Translations under genes and position numbers: made by a program
Assembly: GCA_021324465.1 (NCBI GenBank)
Contig: JAJPJB010000092.1
Coordinates: 62,001 to 126,000, forward strand
Reading direction: 5' to 3'
DNA length: 64,000 bases
Source of the DNA: Hyphomicrobiaceae bacterium
Lineage (GTDB): Bacteria; Pseudomonadota; Alphaproteobacteria; Rhizobiales; Xanthobacteraceae
In this document: positions 1 to 8,328 of the stretch, piece after piece
Position numbering within the stretch: the stretch's first letter is position 1
Layout: each line of letters begins with the position of its first letter
Notes under the pieces: model-generated
The model's input: the letters and a program-made list of their open reading frames with translations, nothing else
The model's database searches: none
What the model was told of the DNA's origin: nothing

Positions 1-1607
1 GGGACCGGCAGCCGCGCGCCGCCGAGCGGCCTGAACTCATTTTCCTGGGGCAGCCGCAACAGGTAGCCGCCGGGCTCGCCTGGCATGCCGCCCCACAGCC
101 CCCAAGGCGGGCACAAAGCGCGCCGAGTCTGCTCGAAATTCCAATGGCCTTCGACCAGGTTGCGCACGCGCATGTCGATACCCAAGCCGCCCCGATACTT
201 GCCGGCGCCGCACGAATCCTGGCGCAGCGCGCGGCTCTCGACCAGGACCGGACACTTGAGCTCGATGCCCTCGATCGAGCCGTTGCGGACGTCGCCCTGA
301 CAGACAGAGACCGTACCGGATTCGCCATCCTCTGTCGGCCGTCCGCCCCAGCCCCCGCCTTCCAGACTCTGCACGACAAAGCGCCGTCCGGTTTTCGGAT
401 GCAGACCAAAAAACACGACCGCGCCGCCGAGCAGCCCATGATGCCCTGCAGGCACGCGCTCGGGCATCGCCTTGGCAAGCGCGGCGACAATGCAGTCAAC
501 GACTGTCGGCACAATTGCGCTCCAGCCCGCCATCGGTGCGGGGAAGCGCGCCATCATGATATTGCCCTCCGGAATAATGACCTTGAGCGCGCGAAAGGAT
601 CCTTCGTTGACCGGCTCGAGCGGCCCGGTGAGCGCCTTGTAAGCGACCCGCGCGCCGGCGAGGGTGCGCGAATTGATCGCGGCTTTGCGCTCGGCGGAGC
701 AGCCTGAAAGGTCGATGGTCATCGACGAGCCCTGGATTGTGATCTTGACGTGAATTGGCACGGGCTCACCCTTGCGCACGCCGTCGTCGTCGATTGAGGC
801 AGAGGCCTCGTAGACTCCGTCCGGAAGCTGCGCCACAACATTGCGGCATTTGCGTTCGGTTTCGTCGAAAATGCGATCGATCGCGGCCAGAATCGTGTCC
901 TGTCCGTATTTTTCGAACAGCTCGTCCATGCGGCGCGCGGCGAGACGGCACGCCGCCATCTGCGATTTCATGTCGCCGAGCGACGATTCCGGGAAACGGA
1001 TGTTGTCCTTGAGCACGCGGTAGAGCGTCTCGTCGAGCTCGCCCTTGCGATAGATTTTTAGCTGATCGAGCTGCAAGCCTTCAAGCCACGGATCTGCAAC
1101 CTGAGGGCCCGCTCCGAAGCCGGTGGAAGTGCCGCCAATGTCGATCCAATGCGCGCGCACCATAGCGAACATCAAGAGCCTGCCGCGGTAAAAATACGGC
1201 ATGTAAATGACGACGTTGTTGAGATGCTGTCCCGCCACCGCCTGATGGTTGGTGATGATCACATCACCGGGCGCAAAGCCGTTTTCGCCGTAACGCTTCA
1301 TGCCGTCGATGATGACAACGCCGAGATCGGCGACAAAGTGGGAAACGCCGCCCACGTTTTGCGAGATCAGCTGACCCTTAGGATCGACGAGTGCCGTACA
1401 AAAATCGCGCACCTCGTAGATCATCATGTTGTACGACGTGCGCTGCAGGTCCGCTGCCATCTCATTGGCGATTGCGGGGAGCGCATTGCGGATCACTTCC
1501 AGCGTCACCGGATCGAGCCTGACGCCGTGTCGACCCGACGATTGGCGCGAGGCTTCGCCCCGAACCCCCTTTGCTGATTTCGAGTTTTTGATCGCAGCTT
1601 TGCTCAT
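1..1607 (-). CDS. hyuB: Hydantoinase/oxoprolinase family protein, B subunit (partial)
   Basis: About 535 residues are visible; the C-terminus lies beyond the left edge. The reading frame starts at ATG 1607-1605 (MSKAAIKNSKSAK) and is rich in HyuB signatures: LDPVTLEVIRNALPAIANEM, the acidic/His stretch VIITNHQAVAGQHLNN, and the late glycine-rich block LEGGGWGGRPTEDGESG. Its start overlaps the hyuA stop in an ATGA, so the pair is translationally coupled. Family members, with HyuA, hydrolyse cyclic amides (hydantoins, 5-oxoproline) with ATP, or act as acetone/acetophenone carboxylase subunits. The substrate cannot be read from sequence. Cytoplasmic, no signal peptide. High confidence in family, low in substrate. 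Confidence 0.9.
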   Translation of the reverse strand, partial: MSKAAIKNSKSAKGVRGEASRQSSGRHGVRLDPVTLEVIRNALPAIANEMAADLQRTSYNMMIYEVRDFCTALVDPKGQLISQNVGGVSHFVADLGVVIIDGMKRYGENGFAPGDVIITNHQAVAGQHLNNVVIYMPYFYRGRLLMFAMVRAHWIDIGGTSTGFGAGPQVADPWLEGLQLDQLKIYRKGELDETLYRVLKDNIRFPESSLGDMKSQMAACRLAARRMDELFEKYGQDTILAAIDRIFDETERKCRNVVAQLPDGVYEASASIDDDGVRKGEPVPIHVKITIQGSSMTIDLSGCSAERKAAINSRTLAGARVAYKALTGPLEPVNEGSFRALKVIIPEGNIMMARFPAPMAGWSAIVPTVVDCIVAALAKAMPERVPAGHHGLLGGAVVFFGLHPKTGRRFVVQSLEGGGWGGRPTEDGESGTVSVCQGDVRNGSIEGIELKCPVLVESRALRQDSCGAGKYRGGLGIDMRVRNLVEGHWNFEQTRRALCPPWGLWGGMPGEPGGYLLRLPQENEFRPLGGARLPV

Positions 1608-3640
1608 CGGCTTTCACCCACGGCAATGATCAATTCGCCCGACGGCGCAACGCGGCAGCGGTCACCAGCGTAAAGCACGGTCGTGGTGCCATGCTCCACG
1701 ATCAGGGCCGGTCCGGCAATACGACGGCCAGCCGCGAGCGCCTCACGCGCATAGATCGGGCAAGAAAGCGGCTTGTCGGCATTGCCGAGATAGACCGGCC
1801 GGCTGTGCGCTGAAGGGTGTCGGTAGGAGCGCTTCTTTGGGAATGTCAGCTTCGGTCGCTTGCCGATGACGGCGAGCCGGATATTGAGCATCTCCACCGG
1901 CTCGTCCGGCGAGTGGTGGGCGTAACGCTGTTCGTAGAGCCTGTCGAAAGCGGTGCGGATGGCCCGGTGGTCGCCGTTCTTCAGCTGCGCCATTGTAACC
2001 GGTACCGCCAAAGTGAATTCCTGGCCGGTATAGCGCAGATCAAGATGCACCTGCTGAATCGCATCTTTGCTGTGGCGCAGCCCGGCCTGCGCCCGTGCGA
2101 CCATTTCTTCATGGACTTCTATGAGCTTGCCGAAATCGGCGCTGGCCAGGTCGGAGTAAAAGGTGCGGATGAAATCGTGCCGCTCGTCGGCGAGCAGCAT
2201 GCCGAGCGCCGAGAAGTGCGATGGGAACAGCGGCACGACAACGGTCGGGATATGCAATTCGCGCGCGATGGCGAGCACGTGCAGCGGGCCGGCGCCGCCC
2301 GAGGCAAAGATCACGAAATCGCGCGGATCGTAGCCTTTCTCTACTGATACCTCGCGCACGCAAAGCGACATCTTGTTCACAGCGATGTCGATGATCGCCT
2401 GCGCCGCTTGTGTCGCGGTCATCTTGAGCGGTTTGGCAATCGCTTCCTCGATGCCACGCCGCGCGCCGTCGGCGTCGAGCTGCATCGTGCCGCCCAGGAA
2501 ATTGTTAGGATCGAGCCGGCCGAGCACGACATTGGCATCGGTGATGGTCGGCTCGGTGCCGCCGCCGCGGTAGCAGATCGGGCCAGGATCGGCGCCGGCA
2601 CTCTGCGGGCCGACCTTGAGCGCGCCGATGTCGTCCCGCCAGGCGATCGAGCCGCCGCCGGCGCCGATCTCGACCACATCGATCATCGGCACCATGACGG
2701 GATGGCCGCTGGCATAGCCGCCGACGTGATAGCCCGGCGCCATAGTCGGCTCGGCGTCGCGAATGAGGCTCGCCTTGGCGGTGGTGCCGCCCATGTCGAA
2801 CGAGATTACGTTGCGATAGCCAAGCTTCTCGCCGACTTTCGCCGACGCGATGATGCCGCCGACGGGACCGGACTCCATCATAGCCACCGGCCGCTCCTGG
2901 GCCACTTCCGGCGTCATCACGCCGCCATTGGAGCGCATGATTGAGAGATCGCCGGCAAAGCCGATGCCCGCAAGCTCCGACTTCAACACGCGCACATAGC
3001 CGCCGACCTTGCGGCCGATATAGGCGTTCACTACGGTGGTCGAAGTGCGTTCGAACTCGCGATATTCACGCAAAATTTCATGCGACAGCGAAAGATAAGC
3101 GTTGGGCAAGGCGGCGCGAATGATGTCGCCGGCAGCCCGTTCGTGAGTGGGATTGACGTAGGAGTGGAGGAAGCATATCGCGACCGCTTCGACGCCTTCT
3201 TCGGCAAGCGCGCGCGCCACCTGCTCGACGCCGGCGCGGTCGAGCGGCGCTTCGATCTCACCTGAGGCCAGAACACGTTCCGCTACTTCGCGCGTAAGGT
3301 GGCGCGGCACCAGCGGGCGGTGACGGTGAAACAGAAGATTGTAGGCCTCGGGACGATTGCCGCGGCCAATAATGTAGACATCGCGCGTGCCGGCCGTGAC
3401 GACAAGCGCGGTCTTGGCGCCAGTGCGCTCAATCAGCGTATTGATGGCGATAGTGGAGCCGTGAATGAGCTCGTCGACGGTGCTGGCCTCGATACCGCTT
3501 TGGCGCAGGCAGTCGATGATGCCCTGCACCAGATTGTGCGGCGTGGTGAGGCTCTTGGCGTCGACAAAGCGTCCGGCTTTGTCATCGAAGCCGACCAAAT
3601 CGGTAAAGGTGCCGCCGATATCGATCGCGACAGCAATCAC
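1604..3640 (-). CDS. hyuA: Hydantoinase/oxoprolinase family protein, A subunit
   Basis: A 678-residue protein opening with the ASKHA-type ATP-binding motif AIDIGGTFTDL (residues 5-15). It also carries the family blocks IHGSTIAINTLIERTGA, ESGPVGGI and SFDMGGTTAKASLI. Length matches HyuA (about 680-700). The start is GTG at 3640, preceded by GGGAG. With HyuB it should form an ATP-dependent hydrolase or carboxylase acting on a cyclic amide or ketone; which one is not resolvable here. A LysR regulator is divergently transcribed 126 bp away and is the likely controller. Confidence 0.93.
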   Translation of the reverse strand: MIAVAIDIGGTFTDLVGFDDKAGRFVDAKSLTTPHNLVQGIIDCLRQSGIEASTVDELIHGSTIAINTLIERTGAKTALVVTAGTRDVYIIGRGNRPEAYNLLFHRHRPLVPRHLTREVAERVLASGEIEAPLDRAGVEQVARALAEEGVEAVAICFLHSYVNPTHERAAGDIIRAALPNAYLSLSHEILREYREFERTSTTVVNAYIGRKVGGYVRVLKSELAGIGFAGDLSIMRSNGGVMTPEVAQERPVAMMESGPVGGIIASAKVGEKLGYRNVISFDMGGTTAKASLIRDAEPTMAPGYHVGGYASGHPVMVPMIDVVEIGAGGGSIAWRDDIGALKVGPQSAGADPGPICYRGGGTEPTITDANVVLGRLDPNNFLGGTMQLDADGARRGIEEAIAKPLKMTATQAAQAIIDIAVNKMSLCVREVSVEKGYDPRDFVIFASGGAGPLHVLAIARELHIPTVVVPLFPSHFSALGMLLADERHDFIRTFYSDLASADFGKLIEVHEEMVARAQAGLRHSKDAIQQVHLDLRYTGQEFTLAVPVTMAQLKNGDHRAIRTAFDRLYEQRYAHHSPDEPVEMLNIRLAVIGKRPKLTFPKKRSYRHPSAHSRPVYLGNADKPLSCPIYAREALAAGRRIAGPALIVEHGTTTVLYAGDRCRVAPSGELIIAVGESR

Positions 3641-3766
3641 GTTCCACTCCCGGCCGCGGCGTTTTCCTGCGGGCAGAGTGGCCAGCGGCTGCTAGCCAAG
3701 CAACGGGATTTGCGGCTAAATAGTTGTAGTTCTTTGGCTATAACCTGCGAAGGACCTAGGCTCGCA
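3641..3766. promoter_or_regulatory. Divergent hyuA / LysR control region
   Basis: A 126-bp spacer between the divergent hyuA and LysR-type genes. It contains the short dyad ATAG-N14-CTAT (3720-3741) and two GGCTA copies 22 bp apart (3714 and 3736), a spacing of about two helical turns. LysR regulators usually bind such spacers, so this is the expected operator, but no motif is strong enough to call on its own. Confidence 0.35.
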
Positions 3767-4660
3767 ATGATCTCCGCCAGCCCCCGCCGTCTGAGCGTGT
3801 TCAAGTGCGTCGTCGACTACGGCGGATTCAATATCGCGGCCAATCAGCTTGGCATCGCCCAGCCTTCAGTCGGCGCGCATATCAAGGCGCTTGAGGCGCA
3901 GCTCGGCCAGCCGCTGTTTCACAGAAGCCGCGGCAGCCGGCCGCGCCTGACCAAAGCGGGCGAGGCGGTTTATGCCTTTGCTGTCGATGTGCTGCGGCGT
4001 TCGGAAGCGGCCACACGCGCGCTGGCCGACCTGCGGACCTCGGCGGCACAGGAAATCACCATTGCCGTGCATCGCGACGTTGCCGCGCATTTCCTGCCGG
4101 AACGGCTGACCGCCTTTGCCGCACGCAATCCAAAGGTCCACGTCGTCACGCGGGTCGGCACGATCGACGAGGTCATCGCGCTCGCGCGCAGCCGAGTAGC
4201 AACGATCGGATTGTTTCTGGCACTGAAGCCTGTTTCTGGTCTGCGTTGCGAAGTCTTGCAGCGCGAGCCATTGGCCATTGTGGCCGCCCCGCACCATCCG
4301 TTGGCTGGCAAGCTCGCAGTCAGGCCCGAGGAACTCGAGCGAATACCGCATGTGACCGGCCTGCGGCATTCCCGCTTCTACCGGATGACGGACGCCGCCC
4401 TCAAGGCAATCGGCGTATCGTCTTACGACACCGCCATGGAAGTAGAGGAGGCGACTGCAACCAAGGAAATGGTGCGGCGCGGTCATGCAATAGCCTGCCT
4501 CCCGGTCTGCACCATCATGGCCGAGCTTGCCACAGGCTCACTGGTCTCGCTGCTTCCAGCCAGGCCGCTTCCACAATTGAATCTCTATTGTGGATTTGCA
4601 GCGCCACTGAGCGATAGCGCCAACAATTTTATGAAATATCTCAAGACGCCGCGACGCTAG
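3767..4660 (+). CDS. LysR-family transcriptional regulator
   Basis: A 297-residue protein, the usual length for LysR regulators. The N-terminal winged helix-turn-helix reads FKCVVDYGGFNIAANQLG then QPSVGAHIKALEAQLGQPLF. A periplasmic-binding-protein-like effector domain follows (about residues 90-290). I chose ATG 3767 although the frame is open further upstream, because homology starts at MISASPRRLSVFK and the upstream part is antisense to hyuA. It probably senses a substrate or product of the HyuAB reaction. The gene is convergent with the crotonase gene, 14 bp apart. Confidence 0.9.
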   Translation: MISASPRRLSVFKCVVDYGGFNIAANQLGIAQPSVGAHIKALEAQLGQPLFHRSRGSRPRLTKAGEAVYAFAVDVLRRSEAATRALADLRTSAAQEITIAVHRDVAAHFLPERLTAFAARNPKVHVVTRVGTIDEVIALARSRVATIGLFLALKPVSGLRCEVLQREPLAIVAAPHHPLAGKLAVRPEELERIPHVTGLRHSRFYRMTDAALKAIGVSSYDTAMEVEEATATKEMVRRGHAIACLPVCTIMAELATGSLVSLLPARPLPQLNLYCGFAAPLSDSANNFMKYLKTPRR

Positions 4661-4674
4661 GCTGCGCAGTACCT

Positions 4675-5472
4675 TTATTCGCCTTTCCACTGTGGCGGCC
4701 GTTTGCTGAGAAATGCGTCCAACCCTTCGTGAAAATCCTTGCTCATGTAACACATCAAAATCAGGTCCTCGCCTTCTTCCCGGCTTAAGCGGCGTTGCAG
4801 GCGGGAAAGCGCTTGTTTGGTCGCATTCAGTGTCAGCGGCGCATTGCCGGCGATCAGCTTGGCAAGCTCGTCGGCACGCTTCTGCAGTGCCGGAATGTCT
4901 TCGACGACTTCCGTAAGTAGCCCGATGCTCGCGGCTTCCTCCGCATCGATCAGCCGCGCGGTAAAGATAATGTCCTTTACCCGGGCAGGACCGATCAAGG
5001 CGGTCAGTCGGCTGATATTCGACATGGACAGGCAATTGCCAAGTGTGCGCGCAATCGGAAAACCCATCCGCGTGCTCTTGGTGCCGATGCGCAAATCGCA
5101 ACAGGCGGCGATGCCGCCGCCACCGCCGGTGCAAGCGCCGTTGATGGCAGCGATCGTCGGCACGCGGCATTGCTCGATCTGGGTCAGCACGCGATCGATG
5201 CGCGATTCGTATTCAAGCGCATGCTGGGGAGTGGTGAAGGCGCGGAACTGATTGATGTCGGTGCCGGAGGCAAAAGCCTTGTCGCCCGCGCCTTGAAGGA
5301 CAAGAACCTTGACGGACTTGTCATTGTTCGCCTGTTCGCAAATTTGCGCCAAGCGCTCATACATTTCGAAGGTGAAGGCATTGCGCGCCTGGGGACGGTT
5401 GAACGTCACCTTTCCAATGCCGTCCTTCAGGTCGTAGAGAATGTCTTCGGAAGTGGTGGTTTTCTGATCCAT
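4675..5472 (-). CDS. Enoyl-CoA hydratase/isomerase-fold protein lacking hydratase glutamates
   Basis: A 265-residue crotonase-fold protein. The oxyanion-hole segment AFASGTDINQF (67-76) and glycine-rich AAINGACTGGGGGIA (108-122) place it in the superfamily, which binds acyl-CoA thioesters. Both acid/base glutamates of classical enoyl-CoA hydratase are missing: the GGGCELA Glu is Gly120, and the QPE Glu is Ile140 (GFPIARTLG). It is therefore unlikely to be an ordinary beta-oxidation hydratase; an isomerase, hydrolase, lyase or decarboxylase role on a CoA ester fits better. It lies 154 bp downstream of nasC on the same strand but is probably a separate unit. Confidence 0.88.
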   Translation of the reverse strand: MDQKTTTSEDILYDLKDGIGKVTFNRPQARNAFTFEMYERLAQICEQANNDKSVKVLVLQGAGDKAFASGTDINQFRAFTTPQHALEYESRIDRVLTQIEQCRVPTIAAINGACTGGGGGIAACCDLRIGTKSTRMGFPIARTLGNCLSMSNISRLTALIGPARVKDIIFTARLIDAEEAASIGLLTEVVEDIPALQKRADELAKLIAGNAPLTLNATKQALSRLQRRLSREEGEDLILMCYMSKDFHEGLDAFLSKRPPQWKGE

Positions 5473-5626
5473 ATTTCACCGTTCTCAGCCGTCTTATCGG
5501 GCGGCACAATAGCAGGAAAAGCAGCTCTTTATTCGTACCGCTGCGGCGGTGTCTACCACCACGCGGCTGGCCCGGGGACGTGCAATATAAAGTGCCCCTC
5601 AAGTTCCCAGGAGTTGCAGAAAATCG

Positions 5627-8314
5627 CTAGGCGGTCTGCGCCACGCGCCCGAGAATTCCGCGCAGTTCGGGAATGCATGAACCACAATTGGTGCCGGCGC
5701 GGAGCAGGCGACCGATATCGCTGACATTCATGGCGCGGCCGCTGCAGATCGCGTCGCGGATCTCTGCAAGGCCGACGCTGAAACAGGCGCAAATGATCGG
5801 GCCGGTCTCGGCTGTACCGTCATCGCTTGATCCGGACAGCAGGATGCGCCGCTCGCGGTCGCCGAGCACGCCAACTTCGAAAAGCGCGCGCGGGACGTCC
5901 CATTGCGGCGGGCGGTGTGCCGGCCCGACGAAAATGCAGGTTTCAAGCCGACCCGCGCGGAACGCCGCGATGCGGGCGACGCCACGACCTTCATCAACAT
6001 ATTCGGCAAGCTCCGCATCCTGCGGCACCAGTGACCGCGCAAGACTATGCCAGGTTGCGGGCGTTTCGTTGGTAGCAAACAGAAGGGCCACGCCGTCGGC
6101 GATGGGCAGGCGCGCAAACCAGCTTTGCGGCGGTGGCCTGATGGCGTCCCGCGTAAGCGCAAAACCGCGATAGGCGAACGCGATCGGCTCGACGCGAGCG
6201 GGTGTTGCTTTGCTTTCGGGCTGCCCGGAAACCGGATCGTATGGCGCACCCGTCAGCTCGCCGACGCGCGCAAAGCGCGCGGTGGCATCGCTCCAATGTA
6301 TGGGCACAAAGATCGAGCCGCGACGTTGCCCGGGCGCAATGACCACCTTCAATATTGCGCTGCCGTAATGCGTCGCCACTGCGGCAAAACCGCCATCGGT
6401 AAGGCCCGCGACCTTAGCGTCGGCCGGATGGATTTCAACGAAGGGTTCGGCGCAATGAACGGCAAGGCGCGGACTTTTGCCTGTGCGCGTCATCGTGTGC
6501 CACTGATCGCGGACGCGCCCGGTATTAAGCCGTAACGGGTAGATAGTACTGGTTGCGCCGCGCAGTGCCGGTGGCTCGGGCGCAATAAAGCACGCGCGCT
6601 GGTCGGCTGTAAAAAAAACCCCGGACGCGAAGTGCCGCCGTTCGCTGGGCGGCTTCGCCGCGGGGGCAGGCCACATGATCGGATCAAGCGCTGCATACCC
6701 ATCGTTGGAAAGCGTCGCCAGTGCGCCAATGTCAAAACCGCGCCGTCCGTCATTTTCAAAGGCGGAGAGCCGCGCATGTTCGCGGAAAATATCGGCGGAG
6801 CTTCGATAATCAAAGGCAATGCCAAAGCCCAATCGGCGCGCCACTTCGCTGACGATCCACCAGTCCGGCCGCACCTCGCCCGGCAGCGGCAGGAAAGCAC
6901 GCTGGCGTGAGATGCGTCGTTCGGAATTCGTGACCGTGCCGTCCTTCTCGCCCCAGGCCGCTGCCGGGAAAACCACGTGCGCGCCGGCTTCGATCGTGTC
7001 TGTGTCGCACACATTGTCGGACACGACAAAAAGGTCGAGCTTACGCAAGGCGGCACGGACGGCGCCCGCCCGCGGCATTGACACCGCCGGGTTGGTTCCC
7101 ATCACCCACAGCGCCTTGATCGTGCCGCGTTCGATGGCCTCGAACATATCGACGGCTTTGAGTCCTTCGGTTGTCGCGATGCGGGGCGCGCCCCAGAAGC
7201 GGCGAACGCGGTCGCGCTCGGCAGGCGTAAATCCCATGTGTGCGGCAAGCTGATTGGCGAGGCCACCGACTTCGCGTCCGCCCATGGCGTTGGGCTGGCC
7301 GGTCAGAGAAAATGGCCCCATGCCGGCGCGGCCGATCCGTCCTGTGGCGAGATGAACATTGATGATGGCGCTGACCTTGTCAGTGCCCTGGGCGGATTGG
7401 TTGACGCCTTGCGAGAAACAGGTGACTGTGCGCCTGGTGGTGCGGAACAGGTCGAAAAATTCCGCAACATCCGACTGCTTGAGCCCTGTTGTGCGCGCTG
7501 TCGCCGCCACGTCTGCCGCAATTTCTCTCGCCCGCGCCAGCGCTTCGACAAATCCGCGCGTATACCGATCGATATAGGCATAGTCGAGGGCGCGCGAGTC
7601 GGCGAGGTGGGCAAGAAGGCCGCAGAACAGCGCCGTGTCCATGCCGGGTGCAATCGGCAGAAATAAATCGATTTCGTCGGCTGTCGCCGTCCGGCGCGGG
7701 TCGATGACGACCAATTTGGTGCCGCGCTTCCGCCGCGCTGTGATCATGCGCTGATAGAGAACGGGATGGCACCACGCAGTGTTGGAACCGACGAGCACGA
7801 TGAGATCGGCCTCGTCGAGATCGCGATATGTGCCGGGCACGATGTCGGCACCGAAAGCACGCCGATGACCGGCGACCGAAGAGGCCATGCACAGGCGCGA
7901 ATTGGTGTCCACATTCGAAGAGCCGATAAAGCCCTTCATCAGCTTGTTGGCTACATAGTAGTCTTCGGTGAGCAATTGTCCCGACAGATAAAAGGCGACT
8001 GCGGCGGGTCCGTCGCGATCGACAATTCTGCGTAGGTCCCCGGTCACCCGATCAAGAGCAGCCTCCCAACTCGCGCGCGCGAGTGTGCCGTCGGCCCCGC
8101 GCATCATCGGATAGAGCACGCGATTGTCGAGGCCGAGAGTTTCGGCGAGAGCCGATCCCTTGGAACAGAGCCGGCCGAAATTCGCCGGATGCTTGGGATC
8201 CCCCGTGATGGTGGCACCACCCCTGCCATCAGGCGCTGCCAGCACGCCGCAGCCGACCCCGCAATAGGGGCAGGTGGTGCGGATCGCGGGCGACTGAGAG
8301 AGCGGAGCATTCAT
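5627..8314 (-). CDS. nasC: Assimilatory nitrate reductase catalytic subunit
   Basis: An 895-residue molybdopterin oxidoreductase reducing nitrate to nitrite in the cytoplasm. An N-terminal [4Fe-4S] site (CPYCGVGCGV plus LCSKGSALAE; C15, C18, C22, C50) is followed by bis-MGD binding segments (LVVIDPRRTATA, VMGTNPAVSMP). A C-terminal BFD-type [2Fe-2S] domain (ICACFSVG then GTNCGSCIPELRGIL) is typical of Nas enzymes taking electrons from a flavoprotein partner. ATG 8314 is preferred; a TTG at 8332 overlapping the upstream stop would add six residues. It is the last gene of the nas operon. The symbol follows Bradyrhizobium/Paracoccus usage; elsewhere it is called nasA. Confidence 0.93.
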   Translation of the reverse strand: MNAPLSQSPAIRTTCPYCGVGCGVLAAPDGRGGATITGDPKHPANFGRLCSKGSALAETLGLDNRVLYPMMRGADGTLARASWEAALDRVTGDLRRIVDRDGPAAVAFYLSGQLLTEDYYVANKLMKGFIGSSNVDTNSRLCMASSVAGHRRAFGADIVPGTYRDLDEADLIVLVGSNTAWCHPVLYQRMITARRKRGTKLVVIDPRRTATADEIDLFLPIAPGMDTALFCGLLAHLADSRALDYAYIDRYTRGFVEALARAREIAADVAATARTTGLKQSDVAEFFDLFRTTRRTVTCFSQGVNQSAQGTDKVSAIINVHLATGRIGRAGMGPFSLTGQPNAMGGREVGGLANQLAAHMGFTPAERDRVRRFWGAPRIATTEGLKAVDMFEAIERGTIKALWVMGTNPAVSMPRAGAVRAALRKLDLFVVSDNVCDTDTIEAGAHVVFPAAAWGEKDGTVTNSERRISRQRAFLPLPGEVRPDWWIVSEVARRLGFGIAFDYRSSADIFREHARLSAFENDGRRGFDIGALATLSNDGYAALDPIMWPAPAAKPPSERRHFASGVFFTADQRACFIAPEPPALRGATSTIYPLRLNTGRVRDQWHTMTRTGKSPRLAVHCAEPFVEIHPADAKVAGLTDGGFAAVATHYGSAILKVVIAPGQRRGSIFVPIHWSDATARFARVGELTGAPYDPVSGQPESKATPARVEPIAFAYRGFALTRDAIRPPPQSWFARLPIADGVALLFATNETPATWHSLARSLVPQDAELAEYVDEGRGVARIAAFRAGRLETCIFVGPAHRPPQWDVPRALFEVGVLGDRERRILLSGSSDDGTAETGPIICACFSVGLAEIRDAICSGRAMNVSDIGRLLRAGTNCGSCIPELRGILGRVAQTA

Positions 8315-8328
8315 AGTGCTATGCCCGC

